DNA of 24,973 bases. It comes from a virus. The notes under the pieces are model-generated. The model was given only the letters and a program-made list of their open reading frames with translations, was not told the origin of the DNA and did not search any database. A program made the position numbers and the translations under genes. This document shows, piece by piece, positions 8,955 through 18,253 of this stretch. The stretch's first letter is position 1. The number at the start of each line of letters is the position of its first letter. Location of the stretch: IMG/VR virus record IMGVR_UViG_3300035698_025839, positions 1 to 24,973 of that record; one strand, written 5' to 3'.

Positions 8955-10453
8955 TTATAAATCCTTATCGTTCCACTTCCTATAACAAATCTGCCCAAAC
9001 CATAAAATCTAAATTGAGGTATAAAATCATTCGCAGACCCAAGCCTATTTATCGGAATTCTATTCGGGTAAGTTCCAAAATCATTAAAATCAAACTTATT
9101 CCAATCTCCAAAACTATGACCACCATTTCTAGAAACTGAAATCATCATTGCAGACTCAACAGATTCAGCACCAAAATCAGTAATCGGATTTCCAGAGAAA
9201 TCAGTGATGATATCACCGTCGTAATCTGTAATATTTAGATCTCTTTGTCTTTCAAACTGAACACCTTGCTCAGTCTGAATTGTTATTTCATTAATAATAA
9301 ATCTAGATGAATCTTTTAACCTGAAATTTTTAGGTATCCTAATTCTAGGAATCTCTTCACCAGAATTATTCTCAAATCTAGTGCTTAACTCATAAATGTT
9401 TCCATCTTTGAAGCTAACAAAATAATATTTACCATTAAAATACGTTATTCTTTTTGCAATGTGTGCTGTCATGTCTGCATTGCATAAAGAAAAAAATTCT
9501 TTAGTGTTAAAGTCATAAACATAGCTCAACTCATCATCAGGAAATGTAAATTGATAGAGCATATGCCCTTCTTGCTGGAATAAAAATCCATAAGAATTTT
9601 TTGGGTTTGTTAAATTAGAAAACTTAAAATCTAAACCATCATTAGAAATCCTCTGAGCATTTCCACCTGTAGAATAAAACAAGCTAGGTCCTGACTTATC
9701 ATTTGATCCAAGCCATACTATTATGTTGTCATTGTAAGCAATAGTAGCTGCATTTAAGCAACCAAAATCAATATTTGATACAGTATTTTTTCTATATGGA
9801 AATAATGATAGCCCAGGTATTTCTTGCCACATCTCGGTAACTGTCTCACCAAAAACAAATAATAAGTTACCTTTTCCTGGAACGCCTTGAGCAGCTACAG
9901 CAACATCTGTTTTAGTTTCAATAGCACCAATATACTGAGCTGTTTTTGGCCAAGATAAACCTTGAGAATTTTCAGACAATCTCCATTGATTACTATCTCT
10001 ATCAACTGATATAAACTTTTCATTTTTAAATGAAACATATCCTGGCTTAAAATTTATGTTTGCAGAAGTAAATGAACCGCTTGAAGTATTGTATATATAT
10101 ATCTTTTGCCTATCACAAATAGCAACTTGATTTCCATTATTTTCAGAAATATAAACATCACCTGTATAGGTTTCAATTGTTCCTATAAGAGAAGGAACTA
10201 AACCATTTGGAATAATATAAACAGCATTTCCTATTACAGATACCATATGCCTAAAATTAACACTTGTGTGTATAGCTCTTCCCTGATAATTATCACTTAC
10301 TTTAATGGTAACCTCAGATCCTGCGTAAGGAACTAACCAACCATCAGAAATAATCATATTAAACGTTTGTTCTTGAGATATCTTAGGATAACGCCCAAAG
10401 TGGGTTCCACCTACCATTCCAAGATCAACTGTTTGATATTTAATATTACTCAT
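8951..10453 (-). CDS. tail hub / packaged-DNA stabilisation protein, P22 gp10-like
   Basis: About 500 residues, near the 472 of P22 gp10, in the right place after the gp4-like adaptor. The sequence is beta-propeller-like with repeated short strands. It includes features typical of the gp10 stabilisation family: YQTVDLGMVGG at the N-terminus, FVFGETVTEMWQ and FPYRKNTVSNIDFGCLNAAT in the middle, and a C-terminal domain ending in FYGLGRFVIGSG. The protein closes the portal channel and holds tail components. I place the start at the internal ATG at 10453 because it makes an ATGA overlap with the preceding stop and has GGA at proper spacing. The upstream ATG at 10465 (4 residues more) has poor spacing but cannot be excluded. 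Confidence 0.82.
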   Translation of the reverse strand: MSNIKYQTVDLGMVGGTHFGRYPKISQEQTFNMIISDGWLVPYAGSEVTIKVSDNYQGRAIHTSVNFRHMVSVIGNAVYIIPNGLVPSLIGTIETYTGDVYISENNGNQVAICDRQKIYIYNTSSGSFTSANINFKPGYVSFKNEKFISVDRDSNQWRLSENSQGLSWPKTAQYIGAIETKTDVAVAAQGVPGKGNLLFVFGETVTEMWQEIPGLSLFPYRKNTVSNIDFGCLNAATIAYNDNIIVWLGSNDKSGPSLFYSTGGNAQRISNDGLDFKFSNLTNPKNSYGFLFQQEGHMLYQFTFPDDELSYVYDFNTKEFFSLCNADMTAHIAKRITYFNGKYYFVSFKDGNIYELSTRFENNSGEEIPRIRIPKNFRLKDSSRFIINEITIQTEQGVQFERQRDLNITDYDGDIITDFSGNPITDFGAESVESAMMISVSRNGGHSFGDWNKFDFNDFGTYPNRIPINRLGSANDFIPQFRFYGLGRFVIGSGTIRIYK

Positions 10454-11163
10454 CTTGGTGTCCATCCATTAGAAAACACACTCAAAATAGCTTCACTAGC
10501 AAAATCTGACGACGCACGGTTTCTAAACTGTGAAACAGTACGTACTGTTAAATCGGGTACAGAAACATCTCTAATTGTTTTTTCTAAAGATAATAGCTCT
10601 TTATCAAGTCCTGGAGGCGTATTAAATCCAAATTCAATACATATTCTGCTAGCTATTTTATACCGCAAGTATTCTAAATAAAATTCATCATACGTAAGAG
10701 ATAAGTCTTGATTTAAAGTAACACTTGCAAGTCCAAACTTTCCAACTATTGTAAGTGAATAATTTGATGCAGGCTTAGGATATAATGATAAATTAGATCC
10801 ACCTTTAACTCTTGTTAGGTTCCAAGTAAACGGCAAAGAATTTACATTAACTCTGCTAGCTCCAAAATATTCTTTTCTTGGAACATATGTCATACCAAAA
10901 CGAACACCATTATTTTCAAATGTTACAGTTTCAGCATCAACAAGATTAGGAATTAAATAAGTTTCTTGTCCAGCAACAAGAGAAGTTGTGTATTCAGTGT
11001 AGTAATTAACTAACTTAGTTGTAGCAGAGGTTAACGATAGAAGGCTATTTAATATTAAAAGCCCATCTGATATTTTCTCGCCATCAACAGTGTCTAAACC
11101 ACGAGAAGAAACTCCAGATAAATAAAATGAACGCGTAAGTAATTTTGTGGTTGTATACGACAT
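10450..11163 (-). CDS. head-tail adaptor / DNA stabilisation protein, P22 gp4-like
   Basis: A 237-residue mostly helical protein between the capsid genes and the gp10-like hub. In P22-like phages this place belongs to gp4, which binds the portal ring and starts tail assembly. The N-terminal half has SYTTTKLLTRSFYLSGV and a helix (DGLLILNSLLSLTS) typical of adaptor proteins. The C-terminal half includes a YDEFYLEYLRYKIASRICIE helix. It is longer than P22 gp4 (166 residues) but close to adaptors of other podoviruses. AAGGG lies 8 bases upstream of the ATG. The stop overlaps the next ATG (ATGA). The identification is by synteny and fold-like pattern. Confidence 0.7.
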   Translation of the reverse strand: MSYTTTKLLTRSFYLSGVSSRGLDTVDGEKISDGLLILNSLLSLTSATTKLVNYYTEYTTSLVAGQETYLIPNLVDAETVTFENNGVRFGMTYVPRKEYFGASRVNVNSLPFTWNLTRVKGGSNLSLYPKPASNYSLTIVGKFGLASVTLNQDLSLTYDEFYLEYLRYKIASRICIEFGFNTPPGLDKELLSLEKTIRDVSVPDLTVRTVSQFRNRASSDFASEAILSVFSNGWTPR

Positions 11164-11244
11164 TTCAACTACCCTTTAATATCTATTAATTAATTTAGGC
11201 GGCCCCCAACAGAAGGATGAAGGGGGTGCACAAGGACTTAGAGA
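11164..11244 (-). other. 81-base intergenic gap with a GC hairpin
   Basis: The gap between the 245-residue virion gene and the gp4-like gene holds CCCCC and GGGGG separated by 14 bases (11206-11229 region), which could form a short stem. There is no T-tract after it, so it is not a convincing intrinsic terminator. It may slow or process the transcript, or be chance. No ORF or promoter is seen. Confidence 0.3.
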
Positions 11245-11982
11245 TTACAAATATTCTTTGAATCCTAATACCCAAAGAGAAAGAGTTCCAGTCCCAGTTT
11301 CATGATAATCAACAGACTGAGAAGTGTCCGTAGGCATGTTAACTTCAACACCATTTGCTTTAGTTGCAACAGATCCAGCATAAGATACTAATTCGGTTAA
11401 ACCAGATCCAGTAGGTCTCAAGAAGAACTTATCATCAGCCGTTTGTGGCTTATGTTCTGCTCTCAACATAACAGTCTGTGAAGTAGTCGGCATAAGCGCA
11501 CTAAGATCTACAGCCGTATAAGCATCATCACTACCTGCAGCAAGAACAACCGCAACCGCAACTTCAATATTCCAGAAGTAAGTACGTTCATGGCTATTCC
11601 CAAAGATATAACAATCTAAGAATTGAGCTGAACCGTTTGTACGCATAACACCAAGACGTCTGAAACTATCATAACCTAATGGCAATGTTGGAGCAGTTGA
11701 AGAAGTAGAAATAATACCTGCCACAGCATTATAGTTTCTAGAATCTGCGATCAAATGAACATAATACCAAGTATTGTTTGCCAATGAACCAGCGTCTAGA
11801 CCATTTGCACCGTTAACAGCACCGTCAATGGTAACTAAACTTAACAGAGCCATGTCTGTATTGTTAGTTGAGTTACGACACTGACCTGCAGCAATACTTA
11901 CGGTAGTTGTGCTAGCACGTGTCACTTCAAGGTTATTCACATATTGAACACCAGCATTAAAAATATTTACTAATTGACTCAT
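11245..11982 (-). CDS. probable capsid decoration / head structural protein (245 aa)
   Basis: A 245-residue beta-rich protein directly after the coat gene. It has the motif set VSIAAGQCRNSTNNTDMAL, then GANGLDAGSLANNTWYYVHL, then IADSRNY, then LPLGYDSFRRLGVMRTNG, which I know as a recurring pattern in small virion proteins encoded beside coat genes of podoviruses. P22 itself has no gene in this slot. Likely roles are a capsid-surface decoration protein or a head fibre. There are no membrane spans or enzyme motifs. AAGGA precedes the ATG at good spacing, and the upstream coat gene ends 26 bases away, so expression at a high level with coat is likely. Confidence 0.6.
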   Translation of the reverse strand: MSQLVNIFNAGVQYVNNLEVTRASTTTVSIAAGQCRNSTNNTDMALLSLVTIDGAVNGANGLDAGSLANNTWYYVHLIADSRNYNAVAGIISTSSTAPTLPLGYDSFRRLGVMRTNGSAQFLDCYIFGNSHERTYFWNIEVAVAVVLAAGSDDAYTAVDLSALMPTTSQTVMLRAEHKPQTADDKFFLRPTGSGLTELVSYAGSVATKANGVEVNMPTDTSQSVDYHETGTGTLSLWVLGFKEYL

Positions 11983-12008
11983 AATTTTTTCCTTATAAAA
12001 AAATAATA

Positions 12009-13328
12009 CTAATTATCCAAGAAAATTACACGCATACAGTATTTTGGTACCGCGGTACATCCCATAATTGCATCATGAGAAAAACCAGTTGTGTTTTTAC
12101 CCATAATGAAACCGTGATACGTTCTCATGGAAATACCAGTTTGCATATCAGTATCTACAGATGAAGCATATGGGTCTGTGTCTGGTAATTTTGGCATAGC
12201 CAAATAGAACGAATCGCCACTCGTTAACAATGCACACTTATGATTTGGAAGCAGTTTAATTTGCATACCAGCTACAATGTCAGTATTAATTGTTTCTAAT
12301 GCATTATTAGATGAGTTTAAAGAAGCGAAAACACTAAATGTTACATTTCCAGCAGAAGATGATGCATCCGCAGTAATTCTAAATTGACCAGGTTGACTTG
12401 TCTCATGACCACCAATTTCAGTTAATAATCTAACATTTGGTTGTCCAGAAACTGCATCTTGAAACTGCCCTAAATCACCTGATTTAATAGCATCAGAATC
12501 AGTACCAGCACCAGAACATGTAATTGTTGCAATGTAACCATTAGAATCAGTTGTTACAGATGTAACTGTTAAAACAGTTTGATCTTGACCCAAAGTACCA
12601 GCTACGTGACGTGGTAGTAAGTTTGATTTATAAACTTCAATATCACCTAACGCACCAATTTCCCACTTTTTAGCCCATACATCATTTCTAACAGGAACGA
12701 ATTGATTCATAGCGCTTGAAACAATAGCCGAACACTTAGTGCTTGGGATATATAGTTTAAGCTTTCCAGCAGTTCCAGTTTCTTCAAACTTTTCACGCAT
12801 ATCAAATAACTGATTAACACTTGTAATATCAGTTAATCCGTTACCATAGAACCTAAAAGGTCCAGAGTTAGTATAAAGAGCACCGGTCGGAACTGATTGA
12901 CCATCCGAATTTTCCGTATAAACAGGCATAGAGCTGTTTGCATTTAAAGCAATTCGATGATCAATTTCAGCTGATACATTTTTTACGCCTGACTCAAAGA
13001 AAGATGGAAGTATAGGGTTACCTTCCTTTTTAAGCTGAAAAATAGCTTGTTGTGCAGTCATAGCATAAGCACAGTTAACTGCTTGATCGACAGTTAATTC
13101 ATGCTTTAATGTGTTCAAAGGACCAAATGTTGGAACTAAGCCATTGCTGACTGTCATTTTTGGCGGCAAATCAAAGTTTACAGAAGAACCAAAGTTAGCC
13201 TCAATGCTATCAAAACCGTTAAATTTAGTGTTCAAAGTGTTTTGAAAGCAGCTAAGATTTTCCTGGTACGCAAGACCAGATTTATTGTACGTCGTTACAA
13301 TTTCTAAACTGTTTGTAGGTAAAGACAT
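12009..13328 (-). CDS. major capsid (coat) protein, P22 gp5-like
   Basis: A 439-residue protein, close to the 430 of P22 coat, immediately after the scaffold gene. P22-type coat has an HK97 fold with an inserted I-domain. Here the region near residues 230-330 (TVLTVTSVTTDSNGYIATIT, then SGAGTDSDAIKSGD) is strand-rich and could be that insertion. The N-terminus SLEIVTTYNKSGLAYQENLS and the segment YAMTAQQAIFQLKKEGNPIL match the general layout of this family. The C-terminus (GFIMGKNTTGFSHDAIMGC) is hydrophobic, as in P-domain strands. GGAG lies 6 bases before the ATG, the best ribosome-binding site in the block, fitting high expression. Confidence 0.85.
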   Translation of the reverse strand: MSLPTNSLEIVTTYNKSGLAYQENLSCFQNTLNTKFNGFDSIEANFGSSVNFDLPPKMTVSNGLVPTFGPLNTLKHELTVDQAVNCAYAMTAQQAIFQLKKEGNPILPSFFESGVKNVSAEIDHRIALNANSSMPVYTENSDGQSVPTGALYTNSGPFRFYGNGLTDITSVNQLFDMREKFEETGTAGKLKLYIPSTKCSAIVSSAMNQFVPVRNDVWAKKWEIGALGDIEVYKSNLLPRHVAGTLGQDQTVLTVTSVTTDSNGYIATITCSGAGTDSDAIKSGDLGQFQDAVSGQPNVRLLTEIGGHETSQPGQFRITADASSSAGNVTFSVFASLNSSNNALETINTDIVAGMQIKLLPNHKCALLTSGDSFYLAMPKLPDTDPYASSVDTDMQTGISMRTYHGFIMGKNTTGFSHDAIMGCTAVPKYCMRVIFLDN

Positions 13329-13379
13329 TTATATCTCCATTAATTAGTTAAAACTTAGTAATGGAAATACTTAAATAAC

Positions 13380-14114
13380 TTAAACCATAGATCTAAGATC
13401 ATTTATAGTAAGATTTCCACTACTATTACTCTTAATAGAAGGTCTAAACTTACTTAATGGTTCATTTGGAGAGTTAAATCTTGAAGCTTCTTCATTCTTT
13501 TTCAAGGTTTCAGAAATCTTCCGTAATTCAATTTCAGCCAATTTAGGATTATCTGGGCTTATCTTAATGAGACTCATGATACTCGCAATTTTGCTAGGGT
13601 TTTTCCCCAGGTAATATAAAATATCAGCTGTGTTGTCTGAAGCGTTTGCCAAATAGGCTACACTTGCAGTATCAACATTGCTCAAAGACAAACTGTCAAT
13701 AACCTCATCAAAGTCACCGGATTCCTGATACCTAGATCTACCTTCATCGAGCTTTGACTTTATCTGGCTAGCCTGTTCTTGAGCTACTTTTTGAATAGCT
13801 AAAGCTTGAGCATCTTGCGCCATTTGTTCAGAAATCCTAGTAGCTTCTTCAGAAGCATATCTTCGAACTTCATCTTCCGATAAACGATCACTAACATTGT
13901 TAGTAACTACTTCACTTTGTTGCTTAGATGACATTTCTTCCATTGCTTGAGCCTTTCCTTTTTCAATTGACTTAAAAATTAATTTATTAAGTGCATCTTG
14001 AGAGAGACTAGGCCTTTGTTCTGGAGCCACCAAAGCTACGCTTTGTGATTTTTTCTCAATTAGGTTATCTATTTCATCATTATCCGGAAGTTCAATTCCT
14101 TCAACTTGATCCAT
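13380..14114 (-). CDS. scaffolding protein, P22 gp8-like position
   Basis: A 244-residue, highly charged, Gln/Glu/Ser-rich, almost entirely helical protein between portal and coat genes, the P22 place for scaffold gp8 (303 residues). Residues 60-140 form a likely coiled coil (KAQAMEEMSSKQQ and ASEEATRISEQMAQDAQAL). The C-terminal end, PLSKFRPSIKSNSSGNLTIN then DLRSMV, is the type of short basic/helical tail that binds coat in podovirus scaffolds. AAGGA lies about 7 bases before the ATG. The gene has its own leader of 137 bases after the stem-loop terminator, so its expression with coat can differ from the packaging genes. The function is inferred from place and composition. Confidence 0.75.
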   Translation of the reverse strand: MDQVEGIELPDNDEIDNLIEKKSQSVALVAPEQRPSLSQDALNKLIFKSIEKGKAQAMEEMSSKQQSEVVTNNVSDRLSEDEVRRYASEEATRISEQMAQDAQALAIQKVAQEQASQIKSKLDEGRSRYQESGDFDEVIDSLSLSNVDTASVAYLANASDNTADILYYLGKNPSKIASIMSLIKISPDNPKLAEIELRKISETLKKNEEASRFNSPNEPLSKFRPSIKSNSSGNLTINDLRSMV

Positions 14115-14251
14115 AAGTAATTCCTTCTTAACTATTAACCCCGTTACGGTAAAGACCTTGATTCGGACAAGTGCCGCCTATTTATACCCGATAGATCGGT
14201 AAAACCCACTTATGGTAGTGGTAACCATATATACTTAATAATATACATAGG
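14115..14251 (-). other. leader upstream of scaffold gene with small hairpins
   Basis: This gap separates the packaging genes from the scaffold/coat genes. On the minus strand it contains an AT-rich tract with several TATATT/TATATA hexamers (about 14225-14250) that could be a -10 element, but no convincing -35 at 16-18 bases. It then has three small inverted repeats: CCACT/AGTGG with a 6-base loop, CCGA/TCGG with a 4-base loop, and CCG/CGG around TAA. Last comes the AAGGA of the scaffold gene. A late promoter or an RNA-processing site is possible, but no ORF is seen. Confidence 0.35.
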
Positions 14252-14296
14252 AAATAAACAATGCAAGTGTTTCAACTAAATTTGCATTGTTTATTT
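14252..14296 (-). terminator. stem-loop after portal gene (probable terminator)
   Basis: A perfect 15-bp inverted repeat (14252-14266 with 14282-14296) encloses a 15-base loop, starting 3 bases after the portal stop. The stem begins AAATAAACAATGCAA and so ends in TTTATTT on the transcript. The run of U is interrupted, so termination may be partial, lowering transcription between packaging and capsid genes. A perfect repeat of this length could also be a processing site. Confidence 0.6.
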
Positions 14297-14299
14297 GTC

Positions 14300-16453
14300 T
14301 TAACTTTGATCAGCAACATGATCTCTAACATCTTTAGACATGTTATGAACAACTTCAATCATCTCTTTCACGTGAGACTGCTTCATGTCCATTTCTTTCA
14401 GAGCCATGTCTGTTGCAGCTCTAGCTTTTTCAGCTGAAGCTTTTTCACGAGCAACAGCCTGTTCAGCAGATGCATTATCAATCTGAGACATAGTTTGAGC
14501 TGTTTGGTTGTCTGCGTTTTGTTTTTTAATGTCAATATCAGAAAGCTTTATAGATTGGTCAAACTTGTCATTTTGTATCTTAGCCTGAACCTCAGACTCT
14601 TTAGCTTTCGCCGCTATAAATCTTGGATCGTTCATCATTGCTTGTTGCTGCTCTTGTTTCATTTCTTGTTGCTGTTTAGCTAAGTTTTCCTGATCCTTTT
14701 TAGCAATCTCTTTTAATGTATCAATTCCACGTATTTCAAGATTATCTAAAATAACTGACAACCCTTCAGCCCCCTCCATAAGTTTTGCAAACTCAGGCAG
14801 AGCATGAGATAGAGATTGAATTTGTTGCAATGCTTCAGCTTTTTGTACAGAGAAGTTTGCACCTGCTTTAACTTCTACCCCAAGGGTGTTATCTCCATAA
14901 TTAAGTTGAATAGAACCGGGCTTATTAACATCTTCATAGCCCCTAGAACCATCTGCATTAACAACAGGCATGCTTCTAGGTGTTGTGTAATAAAGAGGAA
15001 TTAAATGCAAGGCAACTCTATATACTTGAGTCCATCCAGCTAAGTAGTTTGTAATGTATGGAACAAATACCGCATTAGAATTTCTTGACCCTTCCATAAT
15101 TGCTCTACCAGATAGCTGGTTATTGTTTATTCCAAGTGAAGAATCATATGTTCCAAGTGTTGTTTGAAGTAAATTATCACACAAACCAATTGTCGCCATT
15201 ATCTCATTAGGTATAGGTGCCGGCATTAACTGCTGAAGACCAGGCAAAGGTATATTAGTATCATCCTGAAATCCTTTTGTTACCAACAAGGATGCCTTCT
15301 GGTTATCAATTAGATTATTAACATAATTCTCATTATCAGGCATTGCCTCCTGAACAATATGAAATTTGCTTTGAACCATCTTTTCAAGCTCATTTGCTAA
15401 AGATTGAACTGCATAGTTTTTCAACTGCTGAACACCTTTTGCATTATAAACAGCAGATCGTGTTTTCTGGTAGTAACTTCCTGTTACTCCTTCTCTCAAC
15501 ATCTCTGAATCACCATCTATAAAAATAATAGGTAAATATTTAAAGTCTGTCTTAACTGGATCTTCAAGAAATTGGTTGTCTATAAATAGGTACCTAGTAA
15601 TGTTGCTTATTTCAGTCCATCTAGGTTTTCCTTTTATACCAGGTGGTGGGACAGTATCATCGCTGTTTTCCCACTCTAAAATCAGATTGTCATACTCTGA
15701 CTTAAACATGACTTTTCCATTAGCTAGCTGAACAAGCCTTTTTCTTTTAGTCTCTTTCAAGAAAAACTCGCAAACCATGAATATAGATTCAGTTTCTGTC
15801 TTATACGCCCAGTTAAAACCCTCTAATGATCTTGAAAATGAAATTTCTCTAAGATCAATATTTGGATTTACAGCCAAGACTTCTTCTTCAGTCATTGGCA
15901 TTACTTCAAAACAGTACCTTCCATCTGACTTATGAGACTCACGAGCGGTAGGATCCCAGCCACACAATGTAGGGTCAAAAACTCTATCTATTTTTAAAAT
16001 TCTCTCAAAAGACATTTCATGCATATAATCTACAGAGATTTTTATAGAACTAAATCCTCCTACAATAGTATCCTTGAAAGATTGATCTCTACATCCAGAT
16101 GAAGAGCTATCGGATATCATATGTCTAAAATGACCCTCTAAAAATTTTATAAGCCTAGGGTCAGCGGTTTCAGCATCATCATAAGATTTAACAATAACAT
16201 CGGGTAATTTTCCTGCAAACTCACCCCTTTGCCTTGCAACAATAGGCTGAACAATATTTGCCTCAATATTTGGCTTGTTAAATGCCTTCATGACTTCATG
16301 CTCATCATCAGATATTGTTGTATTGTAAATGAAGTTTTTTGAGCTTATGAAATCTTTATAGTTCTGTTCAAAATATTTTCTTGAATCTACGACATATTCC
16401 TTTAATTTAATTAAAAGATCGTCATTTTTAGAACTAGAGGAAACATTGTACAT
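14300..16453 (-). CDS. portal protein, P22 gp1-like
   Basis: About 717-720 residues, matching P22 portal (725). The dodecameric portal sits at one capsid vertex, binds the terminase during packaging and then the tail adaptor. Family-like segments are KAFNKPNIEANIVQPIVARQ near residue 60, FKDTIVGGFSSIKISVD near 125, RVFDPTLCGWDPTARE near 165, and NQLSGRAIMEGSRNSNAVFV near 450. The last 150 residues are Gln/Lys/Glu-rich and helical (KQQQEMKQEQQQAMM), corresponding to the C-terminal barrel helix of P22-type portals. I choose the ATG at 16453 because AAGGA lies 8 bases upstream. The ATG at 16462 abuts the AAGG and so has no usable spacing, though it would add only 3 residues. Confidence 0.88.
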   Translation of the reverse strand: MYNVSSSSKNDDLLIKLKEYVVDSRKYFEQNYKDFISSKNFIYNTTISDDEHEVMKAFNKPNIEANIVQPIVARQRGEFAGKLPDVIVKSYDDAETADPRLIKFLEGHFRHMISDSSSSGCRDQSFKDTIVGGFSSIKISVDYMHEMSFERILKIDRVFDPTLCGWDPTARESHKSDGRYCFEVMPMTEEEVLAVNPNIDLREISFSRSLEGFNWAYKTETESIFMVCEFFLKETKRKRLVQLANGKVMFKSEYDNLILEWENSDDTVPPPGIKGKPRWTEISNITRYLFIDNQFLEDPVKTDFKYLPIIFIDGDSEMLREGVTGSYYQKTRSAVYNAKGVQQLKNYAVQSLANELEKMVQSKFHIVQEAMPDNENYVNNLIDNQKASLLVTKGFQDDTNIPLPGLQQLMPAPIPNEIMATIGLCDNLLQTTLGTYDSSLGINNNQLSGRAIMEGSRNSNAVFVPYITNYLAGWTQVYRVALHLIPLYYTTPRSMPVVNADGSRGYEDVNKPGSIQLNYGDNTLGVEVKAGANFSVQKAEALQQIQSLSHALPEFAKLMEGAEGLSVILDNLEIRGIDTLKEIAKKDQENLAKQQQEMKQEQQQAMMNDPRFIAAKAKESEVQAKIQNDKFDQSIKLSDIDIKKQNADNQTAQTMSQIDNASAEQAVAREKASAEKARAATDMALKEMDMKQSHVKEMIEVVHNMSKDVRDHVADQS

Positions 16454-16502
16454 ACTATTCATCCTTAAGATATTATTGCCATTAATGTTACCATATATGG
16501 AA

Positions 16503-18053
16503 CTATCTTCGAATAGAATTTAGTCTTCGCACCCTCTCCCCTATTCTTGATGCTATTTCATCAGATTTCTTGTTATTTTGATCATTGAAAGCTCTTACAG
16601 GAAATGCAAATGTTAAACAAAGAGCGTCAGCCTCATCAGGAGACTTTATACCACGAGTTTTTAAAGAATCTTTTGATTCTATCTTAAGTCGTCCGTTAGA
16701 ATCAGGGCAATAACGCAATGAACATAAATCGGACTGAAGTGAATCTATGTCTGGTATTTGAACAGGATAGTCTATAATCCACTCCTTCATCTCACCCCAC
16801 ATCTCAGATCGTTTATTAAAATACCTATCGCCTCTTAGGGCAACACCACCAAAATTAACACCTACAACGGTTCCTTTAAACCCAAGCTCTATAAGCCTAT
16901 CGTATATTCCAGCTCCAAGGCCACCTATATCAACAAAGCATTTATCTATATTTAAATCAGATATAAGGTTATTTATTATTCCAACAGTCTCCATTGTTTG
17001 CATTTTAGACAGGCTTTTAATATAGGTAACTTTACGTCCCTGTCTAACAACAATTGATGTTCTATCATTTCCAAACCTAGCTGGATCAACACCCATGATA
17101 ATAGGACCAGATGCATCACACTCACACTTTCTAGCGGCCATTACTGATGCATTATCAATAAATATATCATCTCCACTGTAAATAAAAGCCTCGGAAGCAT
17201 TGCATGGATATTCTTGCTTAAAATAAACCTCACCGTTTATACCGCCTTGAGTAAACTCAACTACCTTTATTCGTCTAAACATAAGCTGATGTCTATTTAG
17301 ATTATAAAGCTCAACAAGTTGATGCTCATAATCACTTAAAACAAAATTATCTGATGGTTCGGAAACATACTCATCTTGCCAAAACCAGGGTATGAAGATT
17401 GGAATAAACTCAGATTCTCCATTAATAGCCAGCTGCCATTGATCATGAAAAAAATCACCCATTCCATGGGCAGTAGACTCTAGGTATATCTCAGTACCAG
17501 GTGCATTTGGAACAGCCTGAAAGATACCACGAGCATGCTCACCTGCATTTTTCCAATAAGCTAACTCTGATCCATGAAGAAATTGAATGGTCTGTCCACG
17601 TCCAACGGAGCTATTACCAGCTGTTCCAACTTTGTAACCAGAATCTAAGGTACCAAAAATAAGCTCTTTAGAATTACTTTTATCAACATCAGGCTTTAAT
17701 TCTTTTGGACAGTTATCTAGAAAACGCTCACCCATACTGAACAGATCCTTTGTGGCATCTCCGGTGTTAGTAAGAATAAATGCTCTAGTTCCTGTATGGT
17801 GAGTTACTTTCCAGTACATTCTACCCTGTAATAAGGTGGAACATCCTTGTTGCCTACCCTTAACAATTATAACCCTAACCTTCCCAGTTTTACCTTTCTG
17901 ATTTTCCATTATATTATGGATATGCAATTGGACTTTATTAAGAACAAATTTAGAAATACCACCAATTTTAGGTCTTACCATTAAACAGTTAGCAGCGTAG
18001 AAAGGAAAATCTACCATAAACCGTTTTCTTAAATTAATCTCTTCCTGGTCCAT
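16503..18053 (-). CDS. terL: terminase large subunit (ATPase-nuclease)
   Basis: A 516-residue packaging motor (P22 gp2 is 499). The N-terminal ATPase has a Walker A-like KGRQQGCST at residues 65-73 and a Walker B/catalytic glutamate in QFLHGSELAYW (157-167, Glu163). The C-terminal RNase H-like nuclease has the acidic triad: Asp323 in IIMGVDPARFG, Asp375 in CFVDIGGLG, and Asp473/Asp476 in SPDEADAL. All are intact, so the protein should be active. It cuts concatemeric DNA and drives it through the portal. It lies just before the portal as in P22. It is separated from the small subunit by the accessory island. AAGGA lies about 15 bases before the ATG, longer than ideal. Confidence 0.96.
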   Translation of the reverse strand: MDQEEINLRKRFMVDFPFYAANCLMVRPKIGGISKFVLNKVQLHIHNIMENQKGKTGKVRVIIVKGRQQGCSTLLQGRMYWKVTHHTGTRAFILTNTGDATKDLFSMGERFLDNCPKELKPDVDKSNSKELIFGTLDSGYKVGTAGNSSVGRGQTIQFLHGSELAYWKNAGEHARGIFQAVPNAPGTEIYLESTAHGMGDFFHDQWQLAINGESEFIPIFIPWFWQDEYVSEPSDNFVLSDYEHQLVELYNLNRHQLMFRRIKVVEFTQGGINGEVYFKQEYPCNASEAFIYSGDDIFIDNASVMAARKCECDASGPIIMGVDPARFGNDRTSIVVRQGRKVTYIKSLSKMQTMETVGIINNLISDLNIDKCFVDIGGLGAGIYDRLIELGFKGTVVGVNFGGVALRGDRYFNKRSEMWGEMKEWIIDYPVQIPDIDSLQSDLCSLRYCPDSNGRLKIESKDSLKTRGIKSPDEADALCLTFAFPVRAFNDQNNKKSDEIASRIGERVRRLNSIRR

Positions 18054-18084
18054 TGCTATGATCTTGGTTCCTTACTATTTATTT

Positions 18085-18153
18085 TTAGTGAATTCTATTG
18101 AAGATGGATAAATATACAAGTATTGATTTAATATTTTCATTATCTGTAATCAT
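18085..18153 (-). CDS. micro-ORF, 22 aa, unknown
   Basis: A 22-codon ORF (starts MITDNENIKSILVYL) between the 32-residue membrane ORF and the large terminase. AAGG lies 9 bases upstream and the ATG overlaps the TAA of the previous ORF's end region (TAATATG), so coupling is possible. It has one short hydrophobic stretch only. It could be spurious, since AT-rich gaps give short ORFs by chance. Confidence 0.3.
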   Translation of the reverse strand: MITDNENIKSILVYLSIFNRIH

Positions 18154-18154
18154 A

Positions 18155-18253
18155 TTATAAAACCTTAAACCACAACACAGACCCAACAATAAATGCAATC
18201 AGCACTCCAAAGAATAAGAACATCATTATCATATCTTCTTTGTCATTAATCAC
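18155..18253 (-). CDS. small single-span membrane protein, 32 aa, GTG start
   Basis: A 32-residue ORF with GTG start that overlaps the preceding micro-ORF by 8 bases (GTGATTAA). GAAGG lies just upstream. After an acidic N-terminus (MINDKEDM), residues 9-28 form one hydrophobic span (MMFLFFGVLIAFIVGSVLWF). Alternative ATG starts lie at residues 8 and 10-11. Membrane insertion is well supported by composition; function is unknown. A holin-like or antiholin-like role is conceivable, but no lysis gene is nearby. Confidence 0.5.
   Translation of the reverse strand: MINDKEDMIMMFLFFGVLIAFIVGSVLWFKVL

Noticed and set aside
11206-11229. GC hairpin as intrinsic terminator after the decoration-protein leader region
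   Set aside because: Only 5 bp without a following T-tract; kept as a weak note only.
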